This document shows positions 54,223-63,630 of a DNA stretch of 64,000 bases, piece after piece. Within the stretch, counting starts at the first letter, position 1, and every line of letters starts with the position of its first letter. The position numbers and the translations under genes were made by a program. The notes under the pieces are model-generated. The model was given only the letters and a program-made list of their open reading frames with translations, did not search any database and was not told where the DNA came from. The DNA is from JAQGMV01 sp963828715 (lineage in GTDB: Bacteria > Pseudomonadota > Gammaproteobacteria > Burkholderiales > SG8-41): positions 124,001 through 188,000 of the forward strand of contig CAWHFX010000005.1 of NCBI GenBank assembly GCA_963828715.1, read 5' to 3'.

Positions 54223-56667
54223 ATGGCCGCTCGCAAACCGCCTTCGAAGGCGTCTCCCAAAGTACCTGCACGTAAGCCAGCCGGATCAACCGCAGCACGG
54301 CAGGCCGCACGGTCCTCCGCAAAAACGACGATCAGCGGTCCGTCGCACAAAGCCGCCGCCGCCGTCAACGACGCAGCGAGTGCGAAGATCGCCGGACAGG
54401 AACTGCTCGCCGAATCGATGCCGCACAACAAGGCGAAACCGGGCGAGCATGGCGCAGCGGCGTCGCAGCCGCCGCAGGGTCAATCGATCGAGCCTCCGCA
54501 TCCGATCGGTGACAGGCAGCACGCTGACCGAAACGAACGCCTCCGAGAAAGTCGGCAAAGGCAATCCGCAGGTGAGCTTCAATCCGACCGTCGGACCGCT
54601 CGATCGGGTGCGTGTCGATTCAGGCGGTCGCGCGCTGACGACGAATCAGGGCGTGCCGGTCGCGGACAACCAGAATTCGCTCAAGGCGGGACTGCGCGGA
54701 CCGTCGCTGCTCGAAGACTTCATCCTGCGGGAGAAGATCACCCATTTCGACCACGAGCGCATTCCCGAACGCGTCGTGCACGCAAGGGGCTCGGCGCGCG
54801 CACGGCTACTTCGAGTGCTACGAGCCGCTGACCCAGCTACACGCGTGCGTCGATTTTCGCGGAGGCCGGCAAGCGCACGCCGGTCTTCGTGCGGTTCTCG
54901 ACCGTCGCGGGTGAGCGCGGTTCGACCGACACGGCGCGCGACGTGCGCGGTTTCGCGGTCAAGTTCTATACCGACGAGGGCAACTGGGATCTCGTCGGCA
55001 ACAACATTCCCGTGTTCTTCATCCAGGACGCGATGAAGTTTCCGGACCTCGTTCACGCGGTCAAGCCCGAGCCGCACCATGCCATGCCGCAGGCCGCGTC
55101 CGCGCACGACACGTTCTGGGATTTCGTCTCGCTCATGCCCGAATCGACGCACATGCTGATGTGGATCATGTCGGACCGCGCGATCCCGCGCAGCTACCGC
55201 ATGATGCAGGGCTTTGGCGTGCATACGTTTCGCTTCGTCAACGAAGCAGGCGAATCGCGCTTCGTGAAGTTCCACTGGAATCCGCTGGCGGGGACGCATT
55301 CGCTTGCCTGGGACGAGGCGGTGAAGATTTCAGGCGCCGACCCCGACTTTCATCGCCGGGATCTGTGGGAGGCGATCGAGGCGGGCGAGTATCCGCAGTA
55401 CGAGCTCGGCGTCCAGATATTCAGCGAGCGTGACGCCGATCGTTTCAGCTTCGACGTTCTCGACGCGACCAAGATCATTCCCGAGGAGATGGTGCCGGTC
55501 ACCCCGATCGGACGCATGGTGCTCAACCGCAACCCGGATAACTTCTTCGCGGAGACGGAGCAGGTCGCGTTCTGCACGGCGCATATCGTGCCCGGCATCG
55601 ATTTCAGCAACGATCCGCTGCTCGCGGGGCGCATCCATTCGTATGTCGATACCCAGATTACACGCCTCGGCGGACCCAATTTCCACGAGATTCCGATCAA
55701 CGCGCCGGTTGCACAGGTGCACAACAATCAGCGCGACGGCTTTCACCGGCAGGCGATTGCGCGCGGGCGCGTTGCCTACGAGCCCAACTCGCTGGCGGGC
55801 GGCTGTCCGTATCAGGCTGGCATGAAAGGCTTCATGTCCTTTCCGCAGCCGGTCGAGGAACACAAGGTGCGCGGCAAGCCGGAGAAGTTTGCCGACCACT
55901 ACACGCAGGCGACGCTCTTCTACAAGAGCCAGACCGAGGTCGAGAAGGCGCACATCATCAGGGCGTTCCGTTTCGAGCTCACGCGTGTGCAGATAACGGC
56001 GGTGCGGGAGCGCGTGCTCGCGCAATTGCGGAATGCGTCGGAAGAGCTCGCGAGTGCTGTCGCCGACGGTCTTGGTGTCGCTCTGCCCCCTGCGCTTCCG
56101 CGTGTGCTCGAGCGCGTGCCGAAGCCGGAGGTGAGCACGTCGCCCGCACTGTCGCTGTTCGCGCGGCCGGGTGAGCTTGGCATCCGCACGCGCCGCGTGG
56201 CGATCCTCGTCGCGGATGGCGTCGACGGCGGGGCGGTCACCTCCATTCACGAGGCGCTGAGTGCGCAAGGCGCGGTGCCGCGCTTCGTCGGCCCCAAGCT
56301 GGGTCAGGTGGAGAGCACGAACGGCGATCCGATCGAGGTGGAAGTGACGATGGAAGCTGCGCCGCCCGTGCTGTTCGACGCCCTCGTCCTGCCGGACGGG
56401 GCCGCGGTGGACGCGCTGTCCGGACTGGGGCACGCGGTCGAGTTCGTCAAGGACCAGTACCGGCACTGCAAGCCGATCCTGGCGCTCGGGCGCGCGTCCG
56501 AACTGCTCGATCGCGCCGGCGTGCCTTCGAGCCTGCCGACGGGCCAAGCCGACCCCGGCCTCCTTCGGTTCCAGCCGAACGATGTCGAGAGCGCCATTCC
56601 GGCCCTGGTCCAGGCACTCACGAAGCACCGGCACTTCGAGCGGGAAACCGATCCGCCGGTCGTTTAG
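54223..56667 (+). pseudogene. katE: Catalase HPII (large-subunit, C-terminal DJ-1-like domain), frameshifted near the 5' end
   Basis: The ATG at 54223 starts a Lys/Ala/Pro-rich N-terminal tail (AARKPPSKASPKVPARKPAGS). Frame changes between about 54520 and 54860 disrupt QVSFNPTVGPLDRVRVDSGGRALTTNQGVPVADNQNSLKAGLRGPSLLEDF, HFDHERIPERVVHARGSA (catalytic His), AHGYFECYEPLT and AGKRTPVFVRFSTVAGERGSTDTARDVRGFAVKFYTDEGNWD. From there the frame is intact: MVLNRNPDNFFAETEQ, GRIHSYVDTQITRLGGPNFHEIPINAP (haem-ligand Tyr), and the extra C-terminal domain (RRVAILVADGVDGGAVTSIHEAL ... DALVLPDGAAV) of large-subunit catalases. The total is about 815 residues. It detoxifies hydrogen peroxide in the cytoplasm. 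Confidence 0.87.
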
Positions 56668-56688
56668 CGCTGATTGGTTCAGCCCTGA

Positions 56689-56712
56689 CCTCTCCCCGCG
56701 TGCGGGGAGAGG
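56689..56712. terminator. Perfect 11-bp inverted repeat downstream of katE
   Basis: CCTCTCCCCGC and GCGGGGAGAGG, separated by GT, form a strong hairpin beginning 22 bases past the katE stop. No U-tract follows on the plus strand, so it may be a REP-type or terminator-like element rather than a classical intrinsic terminator. Confidence 0.45.
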
Positions 56713-56844
56713 GGACACCTCCGAGTTCGCGCGTTCGTCTTCTGGAAAGTGGCGAGATCTCGCGAGGCCGCACCCATCTGGCGGAACAACAAGGGGCGAC
56801 GTGAGTTCCGTCTCCGCCGAGCGGCGAAATGCGAGAGGTACTGA

Positions 56845-57435
56845 CTAAGCCGTCTTGCGTCGCTGCTCGGCTTTCGCGGCGTCGATAGCCGTCTTCACAT
56901 CCTCTTTTTCTTCGGGCGGTGGCAGCACCGCTTTCATTCCGAGCGATTGCAGCCAGAGCTCGCGACACCAGCCGCGGCTGTGATAGAGGTGTTCGTCTTC
57001 CTCGTCCTCGACCTGGCGGTAAGCCTGCTGCAGCGCCTGTGCCTCTTCCCCCTCCAGTGTCTTCGCGCACTGGCCGATCAACTCCCAATCGGCATGATCC
57101 TTGGTCTCCGCGAGAACGACACATTCGCAGGCAACGAGCTCGGCGGCCGCAGGATCGCTCGCGGCGAGCGCCATCTTCATCGCGATCACCAGCGACTTGC
57201 CGGTGTGCTGCACGACTTTACGGCCGGGCGTCATCTCGTCGGGGTCGAGCCGCAGCATCTCGCACGTTTCGGTGAGGATCTGCACGTGCTTCTCGGTCTG
57301 CGCGAGGTACTTCTCCCATTCCGCGCGCAGTTCGCGATTGAGCACGCACTCGAGTGCAGTCTGGTAGATGAGCACGCCGCCGCGTTCGTGCTCCAGTGAT
57401 TGCAGCAGCAGCTCTCTAAGTTGAGCGGACGGCAT
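56845..57435 (-). CDS. Ferritin-like (di-iron) domain protein
   Basis: AGGAAAT precedes the ATG at 57435. The 196-residue product is a four-helix bundle: LLLQSLEHERGGVLIYQTALECVLN, KYLAQTEKHVQILTETCEMLRLD, ELVACECVVLAETKDHADWELIGQCAKTLEG, EEAQALQQAYRQVEDEEDEHLYHSRGW. Each pair of helices carries Glu and ExxH residues, as in ferritin-like di-iron proteins. A Lys/Glu-rich tail (PPPEEKEDVKTAIDAAKAEQRRKTA) follows. It may act in iron storage or peroxide protection, which suits its position beside the catalase gene, although the two genes are convergent rather than co-transcribed. Confidence 0.82.
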   Translation of the reverse strand: MPSAQLRELLLQSLEHERGGVLIYQTALECVLNRELRAEWEKYLAQTEKHVQILTETCEMLRLDPDEMTPGRKVVQHTGKSLVIAMKMALAASDPAAAELVACECVVLAETKDHADWELIGQCAKTLEGEEAQALQQAYRQVEDEEDEHLYHSRGWCRELWLQSLGMKAVLPPPEEKEDVKTAIDAAKAEQRRKTA

Positions 57436-57570
57436 GTGGATTTCCTGTGGTGGTCTGAAGAGACCTCCTTTCAGCAAACGCTGTGCCCCGCGCCTGTGCG
57501 TCGCGTCGGCCGGGCAGGGAGGGACGCGAGCGGGAATTCGCGTGCAAAAAAAGGGCTGCGCGATCCGGCG

Positions 57571-58539
57571 TTACATCTTTACGTTGGCCGCCTTGATGAC
57601 CTTCGCCCACTTCACGATGTCGTCGCGGATTTCCTGCGCGAACGCTTCCGGCGTGTTGCCGACCGCCTGGGCGCCGTCGCGCGTGAATCCCGCGATGACC
57701 TCGGGATCCTTGAGTACCGTCACGACCGCGTCGTGCAGGCGCCGGATGATCGGGTCGGGCGTGCGTGCGGGTGCCGCGAGACCGTACCAGGAGCCGTTTT
57801 CATAACCGGGGAATCCCATTTCGGCGACGGTCGGAACCTCGGGCAGGATCGAGAGGCGGGCCGAACTGCACGACACGATCGGGCGCAGGCGTCCGGCCTT
57901 GATGTGTCCCATGAACACGCCGGGGTTCGCAAACAGCAGATCGGCTTCGTTCGTGAGCACGCCGGTCGTCGCCGGGCCGGCGCCTTTGTATGGTACGTGA
58001 ACCATCTGGAGCCCGTTGTTCAGCCGGAAAAGCTCCATCGTCAGCATGCCGGCCGAACCGGTCCCCGATGAGGCCCAGATCAGCTTCCCCGGATTCGCGT
58101 GAGCGTAATCGACGATTTCCTTGAGGGTGCGAGGCGCGAAGCCGGGCCGAGCCACGAGTATGTTGGGCACGTTCGCGAACTTCGTGATCGGAACGAAATC
58201 CTTCACGGGATCGAACGGCATCTTGTCAACGAGGCTCATGGTGACGGTCATGACTGCGACCGCCGCGACGAGGAGCGTATAGCCGTCCGGGGTGGCTCTT
58301 GCTACGATCTCACCGGCGACGACACCGCCTGCGCCGCCGCGGTTCTCGTAGATGATGGACTGGCCCAGACGGTCGCTCAGTTTCTGCACGAGCGGGCGCG
58401 CGATCACGTCGGTTCCGCCGCCGGCCGCGAACGGAATCAACCAGCGGATCGGCTTCGTGGGATACGTCGCAGGCTGCGCGAACGCCGTGGACACGAGAAG
58501 CATACCCAGCACAACGACGCCACTCATCTGCTTGCACAT
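57571..58539 (-). CDS. Bug/TctC-family solute-binding protein
   Basis: The ATG at 58539 has GGAGGAAGGCGC upstream. Signal peptide MSGVVVLGMLLVSTAFAQ, then YPTKPIRWLIPFAAGGGTD, IYENRGGAGGVVAGE, TPDGYTLLVAAVA, WASSGTGSAGMLTMELF, HVPYKGAGPATT, LPEVPTVAEMGFPGYENGSWYGLAAPARTPD; 322 residues ending KWAKVIKAANVKM. It is divergent from the NHL protein gene at 58655, with about 115 bases between them, suggesting shared control. Confidence 0.93.
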   Translation of the reverse strand: MCKQMSGVVVLGMLLVSTAFAQPATYPTKPIRWLIPFAAGGGTDVIARPLVQKLSDRLGQSIIYENRGGAGGVVAGEIVARATPDGYTLLVAAVAVMTVTMSLVDKMPFDPVKDFVPITKFANVPNILVARPGFAPRTLKEIVDYAHANPGKLIWASSGTGSAGMLTMELFRLNNGLQMVHVPYKGAGPATTGVLTNEADLLFANPGVFMGHIKAGRLRPIVSCSSARLSILPEVPTVAEMGFPGYENGSWYGLAAPARTPDPIIRRLHDAVVTVLKDPEVIAGFTRDGAQAVGNTPEAFAQEIRDDIVKWAKVIKAANVKM

Positions 58540-58654
58540 GCGCCTTCCTCCTCCCTGCCTTGCATTACAACGTGAGTCGATGAGAATACGCGAAAAAGCG
58601 GCGGCGTTATCGCTTCAGGCTTGAACGCCGGAATCACACCAAAGGAGTCAATCA

Positions 58655-59569
58655 ATGGAAACACGGGTAGGAAGCGGCAGGCACACGTATGAAGTGCATG
58701 ACGACTGGATGCGTCTTCCGCCGGAGGTGGATGTACTCGCCGCGTCGGTGACGGTCGATTCTCACGACAACGTCTATTGCTTCAGTCGCAGCAAGGAGCA
58801 TCCGGTCGTCGTGTTCGACCGCGAGGGCAACTTTGTGCGCTCGTGGGGCGCGGGTTTGTTCGCGTTTCCGCATACGATCCGCGCGGATGAGAACGACAAC
58901 CTGTGGATCGTCGATCGCGACCACGGTCAGATGATGCTGTTCACGACCGCCGGTGAGTGTCTGCGCACCATCGGAACGAAGGGCTTTCGTTCCGACACCG
59001 GTCTGCCGCCCGAAGCGCAAGGTCGATCGGACTCCTACAAGCAGGTCACGCACGGCGGGCCGCCGTTCAATCTGCCCACCGACATTGCGGTCGCGCCTTC
59101 GGGCGAGATGTTCGTGAGCGACGGCTACGGCAACGCACGTGTTCACAAGTTCAGCCCTGAAGGGAAGCTGCTGAAGTCCTGGGGTGAGCCCGGCAGCGCG
59201 CCGGGAGAATTCAACCTGCCCCACGGCGTGTGGATCGACCGGCGCGGAAGGCTGCTCGTCGCCGACCGCGAGAACGATCGCGTGCAGGTGTTCGATCAGG
59301 ACGGGCGGCTGCTCGGGGTATGGCCGACGAAGCTCATCGGGCCGGCGGTGATGTACGTGGACGACGACGACATCGTCTACATCGTCGAGCACAACGCAGG
59401 CCTCGTGAGCGTGCTCACGCTCGACGGCGAACGGCTCGCGCAGTGGGGCGATCCGGCGTTCAAGTCCTGCCATGGCGTGTCCGTCGATTCCCACGGCGAC
59501 CTCTACGTCGTGCGCGGCGGCGCATGGGGGCGTAAGCGCCGGGTGGTGAAGCACGTGCGTGTGAATTAG
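58655..59569 (+). CDS. NHL-repeat (peptidylamidoglycolate lyase-like) protein, cytoplasmic
   Basis: AAAGGAG lies seven bases before the ATG. The 304-residue product has no signal peptide and consists of NHL beta-propeller blades: LAASVTVDSHDNVYCFSRSKEHPVVVFDREGNFVRSWG, FPHTIRADENDNLWIVDRDHGQMMLFTTAGECLRTIG, LPTDIAVAPSGEMFVSDGYGNARVHKFSPEGKLLKSWG, LPHGVWIDRRGRLLVADRENDRVQVFDQDGRLLGVW, SCHGVSVDSHGDLYVVRGG. Similar proteins are annotated as peptidyl-alpha-hydroxyglycine alpha-amidating-lyase-like or 6-bladed propellers in Burkholderiales catabolic regions. It is a cytoplasmic counterpart of the secreted NHL protein at 42701. Function is unknown. Confidence 0.85.
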   Translation: METRVGSGRHTYEVHDDWMRLPPEVDVLAASVTVDSHDNVYCFSRSKEHPVVVFDREGNFVRSWGAGLFAFPHTIRADENDNLWIVDRDHGQMMLFTTAGECLRTIGTKGFRSDTGLPPEAQGRSDSYKQVTHGGPPFNLPTDIAVAPSGEMFVSDGYGNARVHKFSPEGKLLKSWGEPGSAPGEFNLPHGVWIDRRGRLLVADRENDRVQVFDQDGRLLGVWPTKLIGPAVMYVDDDDIVYIVEHNAGLVSVLTLDGERLAQWGDPAFKSCHGVSVDSHGDLYVVRGGAWGRKRRVVKHVRVN

Positions 59570-59634
59570 AGCCTGCCGCGGATGACGAGGGACCTAGGTG
59601 GCGTGCCGGGCACCGTACCCGGCGCGAAGGCGGA

Positions 59635-60504
59635 TTAAACGCGAGCCGCGCTGCGCGGCTGCTCGCGCAACTGCGCTTCCATCGTTGCTGCCGTCGCAGG
59701 CGACACTTCGTCCGTGATCACCTTGAAAGACGCGAGCGTGTTCGGGCCGAAGGATGTCGAGATCGCCACGTCCGTCGCATCGCGTCCGCGCGCCATCAGG
59801 ATGCGTCCGATGCGCGGCTTGTTGTGACGTGCGTCGAACGTGTACCAGCGGCCGCCGACATAGGCCTCGAACCACGCGCTGAAGTCCATCGGGTCCGGCA
59901 CGGGGGGCACGCCGATGTCGCCGAGATAACCGGTGCAGTAACGCGCGGGTATGTTCATGCAGCGGCAGAAGGTGATCGCAAGGTGCGCGAAGTCGCGGCA
60001 CACGCCTTTCTGATCGACGTGTGCGCCGTGTGCGGTGCGCGTCGCGGACGCATGCGGGTAGCCGAACGTGATACGGTCGTGCACGTAATCGCAGATCGCC
60101 TGGACACGCCCCCAGCCTGCCGGCGCATTGCCGAAAAGCTGCCAGGCGAGATCGTGCATGTGATCGGTGTCGCAGTAGCGGCTGCCGAGAAGATAGACGA
60201 GCGATTCTTTTGGTAAATCCTGGACCGCGTGTTGTTTCGCATCCGGTACGACGATGTCGGGCGCGCCCGAATCCTCGATGAGAAACTCCGTGCTGATCGT
60301 CGTCAGCCCTTCAGGGGCGACGATGCGAGTGCAGACGTTGCCGAAGCCGTCCACGTAATTCTCGCGCTCGACGTCGGGCGCGAACGTGATGTGCTGCGGC
60401 GTGCGCAGGTCACGCAGGCGCGAGGGATGCAAGCTCAGCATGAGCAGCATGGGTGTCGGATCTGGACATCGATACGCGATTTCGAATCCGGCTTTGATGA
60501 GCAT
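59635..60504 (-). CDS. Transglutaminase-like cysteine peptidase-fold protein
   Basis: This 289-residue protein is a bacterial transglutaminase-like member: MLIKAGFEIAYRCPDPTPMLLMLSLHP, HDLAWQLFGNAPAGWGRVQAICDYVHDRITFGYPHASATRTAHGAHVDQKGVCRDFAHLAITFCRCMNIPARYCTGYLGD (catalytic Cys in GVCRDFAHLA), MDFSAWFEAYVGGRWYTFDARHNKPRIGRI. The position expected to carry the catalytic His (usually HAWxE) reads SAWFE; this substitution seems common in this subgroup. The start at 60504 lacks a strong SD and the open frame continues upstream. It may act as a protease or amidase on peptides. Confidence 0.82.
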   Translation of the reverse strand: MLIKAGFEIAYRCPDPTPMLLMLSLHPSRLRDLRTPQHITFAPDVERENYVDGFGNVCTRIVAPEGLTTISTEFLIEDSGAPDIVVPDAKQHAVQDLPKESLVYLLGSRYCDTDHMHDLAWQLFGNAPAGWGRVQAICDYVHDRITFGYPHASATRTAHGAHVDQKGVCRDFAHLAITFCRCMNIPARYCTGYLGDIGVPPVPDPMDFSAWFEAYVGGRWYTFDARHNKPRIGRILMARGRDATDVAISTSFGPNTLASFKVITDEVSPATAATMEAQLREQPRSAARV

Positions 60505-60818
60505 GTCGGGCTCCGGTGTTTTGAAATGCGGCCTGCCGCGTGTAGTCGGCCGGTCGTTTGCGGGAACTGGAGCAACATCGATGCCGGGGAAAAACGCGGG
60601 CGCAGGCCGTTTTTCTGCCCCACAACAGGGCGCCACGCTCTATTTCGGGGAAGGACGTGCGCAAGCGCAGGGAGGATCTCGGCGTCGATGTGCAGTACAT
60701 GCCGCCGTCTGGAGTTCGCGGCTTACTTCAAGTCCGAGGCGGGCAATCGGCATTCGCTGAGCATGCCTGAGCGTTACATGCTCGCGCGACACGGTAACCG
60801 GGCCCGCAGTCGGGATCA
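60505..60818. other. Gap between transglutaminase and GMC oxidoreductase genes
   Basis: About 310 bases with no supported gene. It must contain the promoter region for the minus-strand transglutaminase gene. Small open frames on both strands lack ribosome sites or recognisable motifs. No strong hairpin or repeat was found. Confidence 0.4.
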
Positions 60819-62423
60819 TCAAAGCCCTTTCAGGTGATCACACAAGCGTAGCGTCAACGCGATGATCGTCCATGTGGGATTGGCGTGACCCGACGTGGGA
60901 AAGACCGAGCTGCCCGCGATGAACAGGTTCTCCACGCCGTGAACCTTGCAGTTCGCATCGACGACGCCGGATCGGGCGCTCAGGCTCATGCGCGTCGTTC
61001 CCATATGATGCGCGGCGTCGAGGTACGAAAGATCATCCTGCTCCCTGTGGTCGTTCGCATAACGGCCGAGTCCCTTCTTTCTCAGATGCACGTCCAGCAA
61101 CTGGTGCAACCGCACCAGCGTTCGCGTTACTTCAGGGCCGACTTTCCAGTCGAGAACCAGTCGATTCATGTTCAGTGCATCCCGCTCTTCGCTCAGGTAC
61201 ACTCTGCTCTCCCGGTTCGGCACTTGTTCGCAGTGGTTGGTCACGCTGATCTCTTTGGGACTACCGCCGAACGTTTCGCGGCCCACTTTGAGAACGCGAT
61301 AGAGCGAGTGAGGCATGAGTTGCCGCGGGGACAGCAGATAGATCGTTTGGGGAATCGTGGCGAGTTTCGCCCCCGACAACGCGAGACGCCTGCCGGTATA
61401 GCCTTTCCTCAAGAGGATCTTCATCGAACGCACGAGGAACTCGTATATCTTTGCGACTTGCGGCGACCACCGCCGCTCGAGGGTCACATAGCTGTTGAGT
61501 AACCCTTCGCTTCGCTGCGCGGTGTCCGAGAGTCGGATGCCGAGTTGGGCCGTGCCTTCGCTCACCGGTCTGCCCAGAAGCAGCGGCAGTGATTGTTTTC
61601 CGTCGAGCAATACGGTGCCAAAGACGTTTCTCGGATGATCCATGAAGAATCGACCTACGGTGTCGAATTCGTTCCCCACGCCGTCTTTCTGCACGCTGCG
61701 GGACAGCAGGAGCAATCTGGCATTTTCGAGGCCGCCGCACGCCAGCGCATAGCGCCCTGCCCTCACGGTCAATTTCTTTCCGCCGAGAGTCGTCGCCTTC
61801 AATTCATCGACCGCATCGCCTCGCGGGTTCAACATGATCTCGGTCGCATTGGCGCCGAGATAGACGTCTACATTGCGCGAGCGTTCGAGTAACCCTCTAT
61901 ACCTCCTGCCAAAACGCAGCGGCTGCTTTGCAGAGAGCGATAGGATGGGCTTCAGATCGTCGTTGTCGAGCAGTGCGCTCTCGAACGGGCTCATGCGGCG
62001 CTCGATGACATCGCGGATGAGCGCGTCGGAAGGCAGCTTCAGAATGCCTGCGGCTCTATCATAGTAGCGATCCAGCTCCGCGTATGAAATCGGCCAGCCG
62101 CTGTCCGCGACCCAATCTCTTTTTTCCAGATCGATCTGCGTCAGCTTCAGCGCGCGTCCGGCCCACAGATTGCACGTGCCGCCGAAGTATCGCGCGCGAG
62201 CCATGAAGTTCTCGCACACCGGGTAGCCCGCGATATCGAGCTCGTAGAGCGACTGCACGGCTTCGTCGGGCTCGTAGCTCCCGCTTTCAAGCAGGCAAAC
62301 CGACTGCGGCCATCCATCAAACGCGCTCGACAGCGTGATGCCGGCGGCGCCGGCGCCCACGACGCACAGGTCGGCGTGCACGACCGAATTCCCATCGAGC
62401 TGATTTGCATCGATGATGCTCAT
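60819..62423 (-). CDS. GMC-family FAD oxidoreductase
   Basis: The 534-residue protein starts at the ATG at 62423, overlapping the stop of the glycosyltransferase gene (ATGA). It opens with the FAD-binding fold VVHADLCVVGAGAAGITLSSAFDGWPQSVCLLESGSYEPD and has the GMC signature parts YFGGTCNLWAGRALKLTQID, GRYALACGGLENARLLLLS and, near the end, AAHHMGTTRMSLSARSGVVDANCKVHGVENLFIAGSSVFPTSGHANPTWTIIALTLRLCDHLK (catalytic His in HMGT and the N-P segment). These enzymes oxidise an alcohol or sugar. Coupling to a glycosyltransferase suggests modification of a glycan or glycolipid. The C-terminus ends at 60819. Confidence 0.88.
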   Translation of the reverse strand: MSIIDANQLDGNSVVHADLCVVGAGAAGITLSSAFDGWPQSVCLLESGSYEPDEAVQSLYELDIAGYPVCENFMARARYFGGTCNLWAGRALKLTQIDLEKRDWVADSGWPISYAELDRYYDRAAGILKLPSDALIRDVIERRMSPFESALLDNDDLKPILSLSAKQPLRFGRRYRGLLERSRNVDVYLGANATEIMLNPRGDAVDELKATTLGGKKLTVRAGRYALACGGLENARLLLLSRSVQKDGVGNEFDTVGRFFMDHPRNVFGTVLLDGKQSLPLLLGRPVSEGTAQLGIRLSDTAQRSEGLLNSYVTLERRWSPQVAKIYEFLVRSMKILLRKGYTGRRLALSGAKLATIPQTIYLLSPRQLMPHSLYRVLKVGRETFGGSPKEISVTNHCEQVPNRESRVYLSEERDALNMNRLVLDWKVGPEVTRTLVRLHQLLDVHLRKKGLGRYANDHREQDDLSYLDAAHHMGTTRMSLSARSGVVDANCKVHGVENLFIAGSSVFPTSGHANPTWTIIALTLRLCDHLKGL

Positions 62424-63364
62424 GCACCGGGGTGCTGTCCGGCCGCGCGATCGTTCCACGCATCTTCGACGGTCACATCGCGAAGATAGCGACGACGATA
62501 GAGCTCCACGTCGACGAGTCGTATTTGAGCGTCACCGGTCGAACCAAGGTATCCAAGGAACTCACCGAAGGCACTGACGGCAAGACTCGCGCTCAGCCAA
62601 GGCAGAACGCGAAGCGCCATGGTGCGTACCCGCCCGGTGCGCCGGAGGGCTGCAAGTATCCGCGGCAAGCGCACAACGGGAATAAGCGGCGAAGCCAGCG
62701 CATAGGCCAACCGTCGGCTCCAGCTCCAGGTTCGCGCGCGGCTATCTGCCCAAAGGCGCTGGAAGGCGCAGGTAGAAGTCAGAGCAGCCCAGGCGTTCGT
62801 GATGTTCACGTGGTGAACACGGGCTCGCGGTTCAAGCCAGAGCCGGCGTCCCTGTGCTCGCCATTCGAAATGGAGCGCCGATTCTCCCTCGAGGCCGGCA
62901 GTGAGGTTACTGCCGAGCGCGAGGAGTTGCTCGCGGCGGTATGCCGAGTTGTGCCCGGGCAAGTGCTCCATCAGCCCGCCTGGATGCGGCGCCATCCACT
63001 CGCCGTATTCCTGGACGAACATACTCCAGCTCAGGGCGAACTGCGGATTGGCGTTCAAGAACACCGGACCGACGGCGTCGACGGCGTGGCGCTCGAATGC
63101 AGCAACGATCGCTTCCGCCCATTCGGCTTCGGGAAAGCAGTGGTCTTCGGTGAATACGACGTAGGGACAGCTCGCGGCCCGCACGCCGACCGCGCGCGCC
63201 TCCGACATCGATGCGACCCGATCAATGGGCACCGCTGTCCAGGTGGAGAATCCCTTCAGCAATGCTTCGTCCGCTTCATGCTCGGTCATGTCCGGCGTGA
63301 CCAGGACGATTTCGATCCGGTCGCAGATTGTCTGGGACTGCAGCCGGCGCATGAGCGCGGCCAC
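62420..63364 (-). CDS. Family 2 glycosyltransferase (start unresolved)
   Basis: The 314-residue reading has GT2 landmarks: RIEIVLVTPDMTEHEADEALLKGF, VRAASCPYVVFTEDHCFPEAEWAEAIVAAFERH (DxD-like EDH), AVGPVFLNANPQFALSWSMFVQEYGEWM, LPGHNSAYRREQLL, LEGESALHFEWRAQGRRLWLEPRARVHHVNIT, then two C-terminal hydrophobic segments (LAYALASPLIPVVRLP and VLPWLSASLAVSAFGEFLG). The frame continues upstream of the GTG at 63364 with residues resembling the first strand (VLSAIVVSPGRCEAVAAL), so the true N-terminus probably lies near 63420, where no ATG, GTG or TTG is visible. TATACT at 63444-63449 (minus) is a plausible -10. It overlaps the GMC gene at its end. Confidence 0.82.
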   Translation of the reverse strand: MAALMRRLQSQTICDRIEIVLVTPDMTEHEADEALLKGFSTWTAVPIDRVASMSEARAVGVRAASCPYVVFTEDHCFPEAEWAEAIVAAFERHAVDAVGPVFLNANPQFALSWSMFVQEYGEWMAPHPGGLMEHLPGHNSAYRREQLLALGSNLTAGLEGESALHFEWRAQGRRLWLEPRARVHHVNITNAWAALTSTCAFQRLWADSRARTWSWSRRLAYALASPLIPVVRLPRILAALRRTGRVRTMALRVLPWLSASLAVSAFGEFLGYLGSTGDAQIRLVDVELYRRRYLRDVTVEDAWNDRAAGQHPGA

Positions 63365-63630
63365 GGCCTCGCAGCGGCCGGGACTGACAACGATGGCCGA
63401 CAGAACAGCTTGCGTAGCTTTCTCCGGCAGTGACGTGCTTTTCAGTATAGCGGACTTGGTGTCGCATCCATTACGCGCACCGGCGATCCACCCTAGAATA
63501 GTGGAACCCCGAAAAGACCAGCCGGTGCGAGGATGTCTGGCATGTCGGATCGATGGCCCGGAAAGCGAACCCGCGGTCCGACCGCAGACGTCGCGCGCCT
63601 GGTTGCTGAGCCAGCGTGGTAAAGCCGCGC

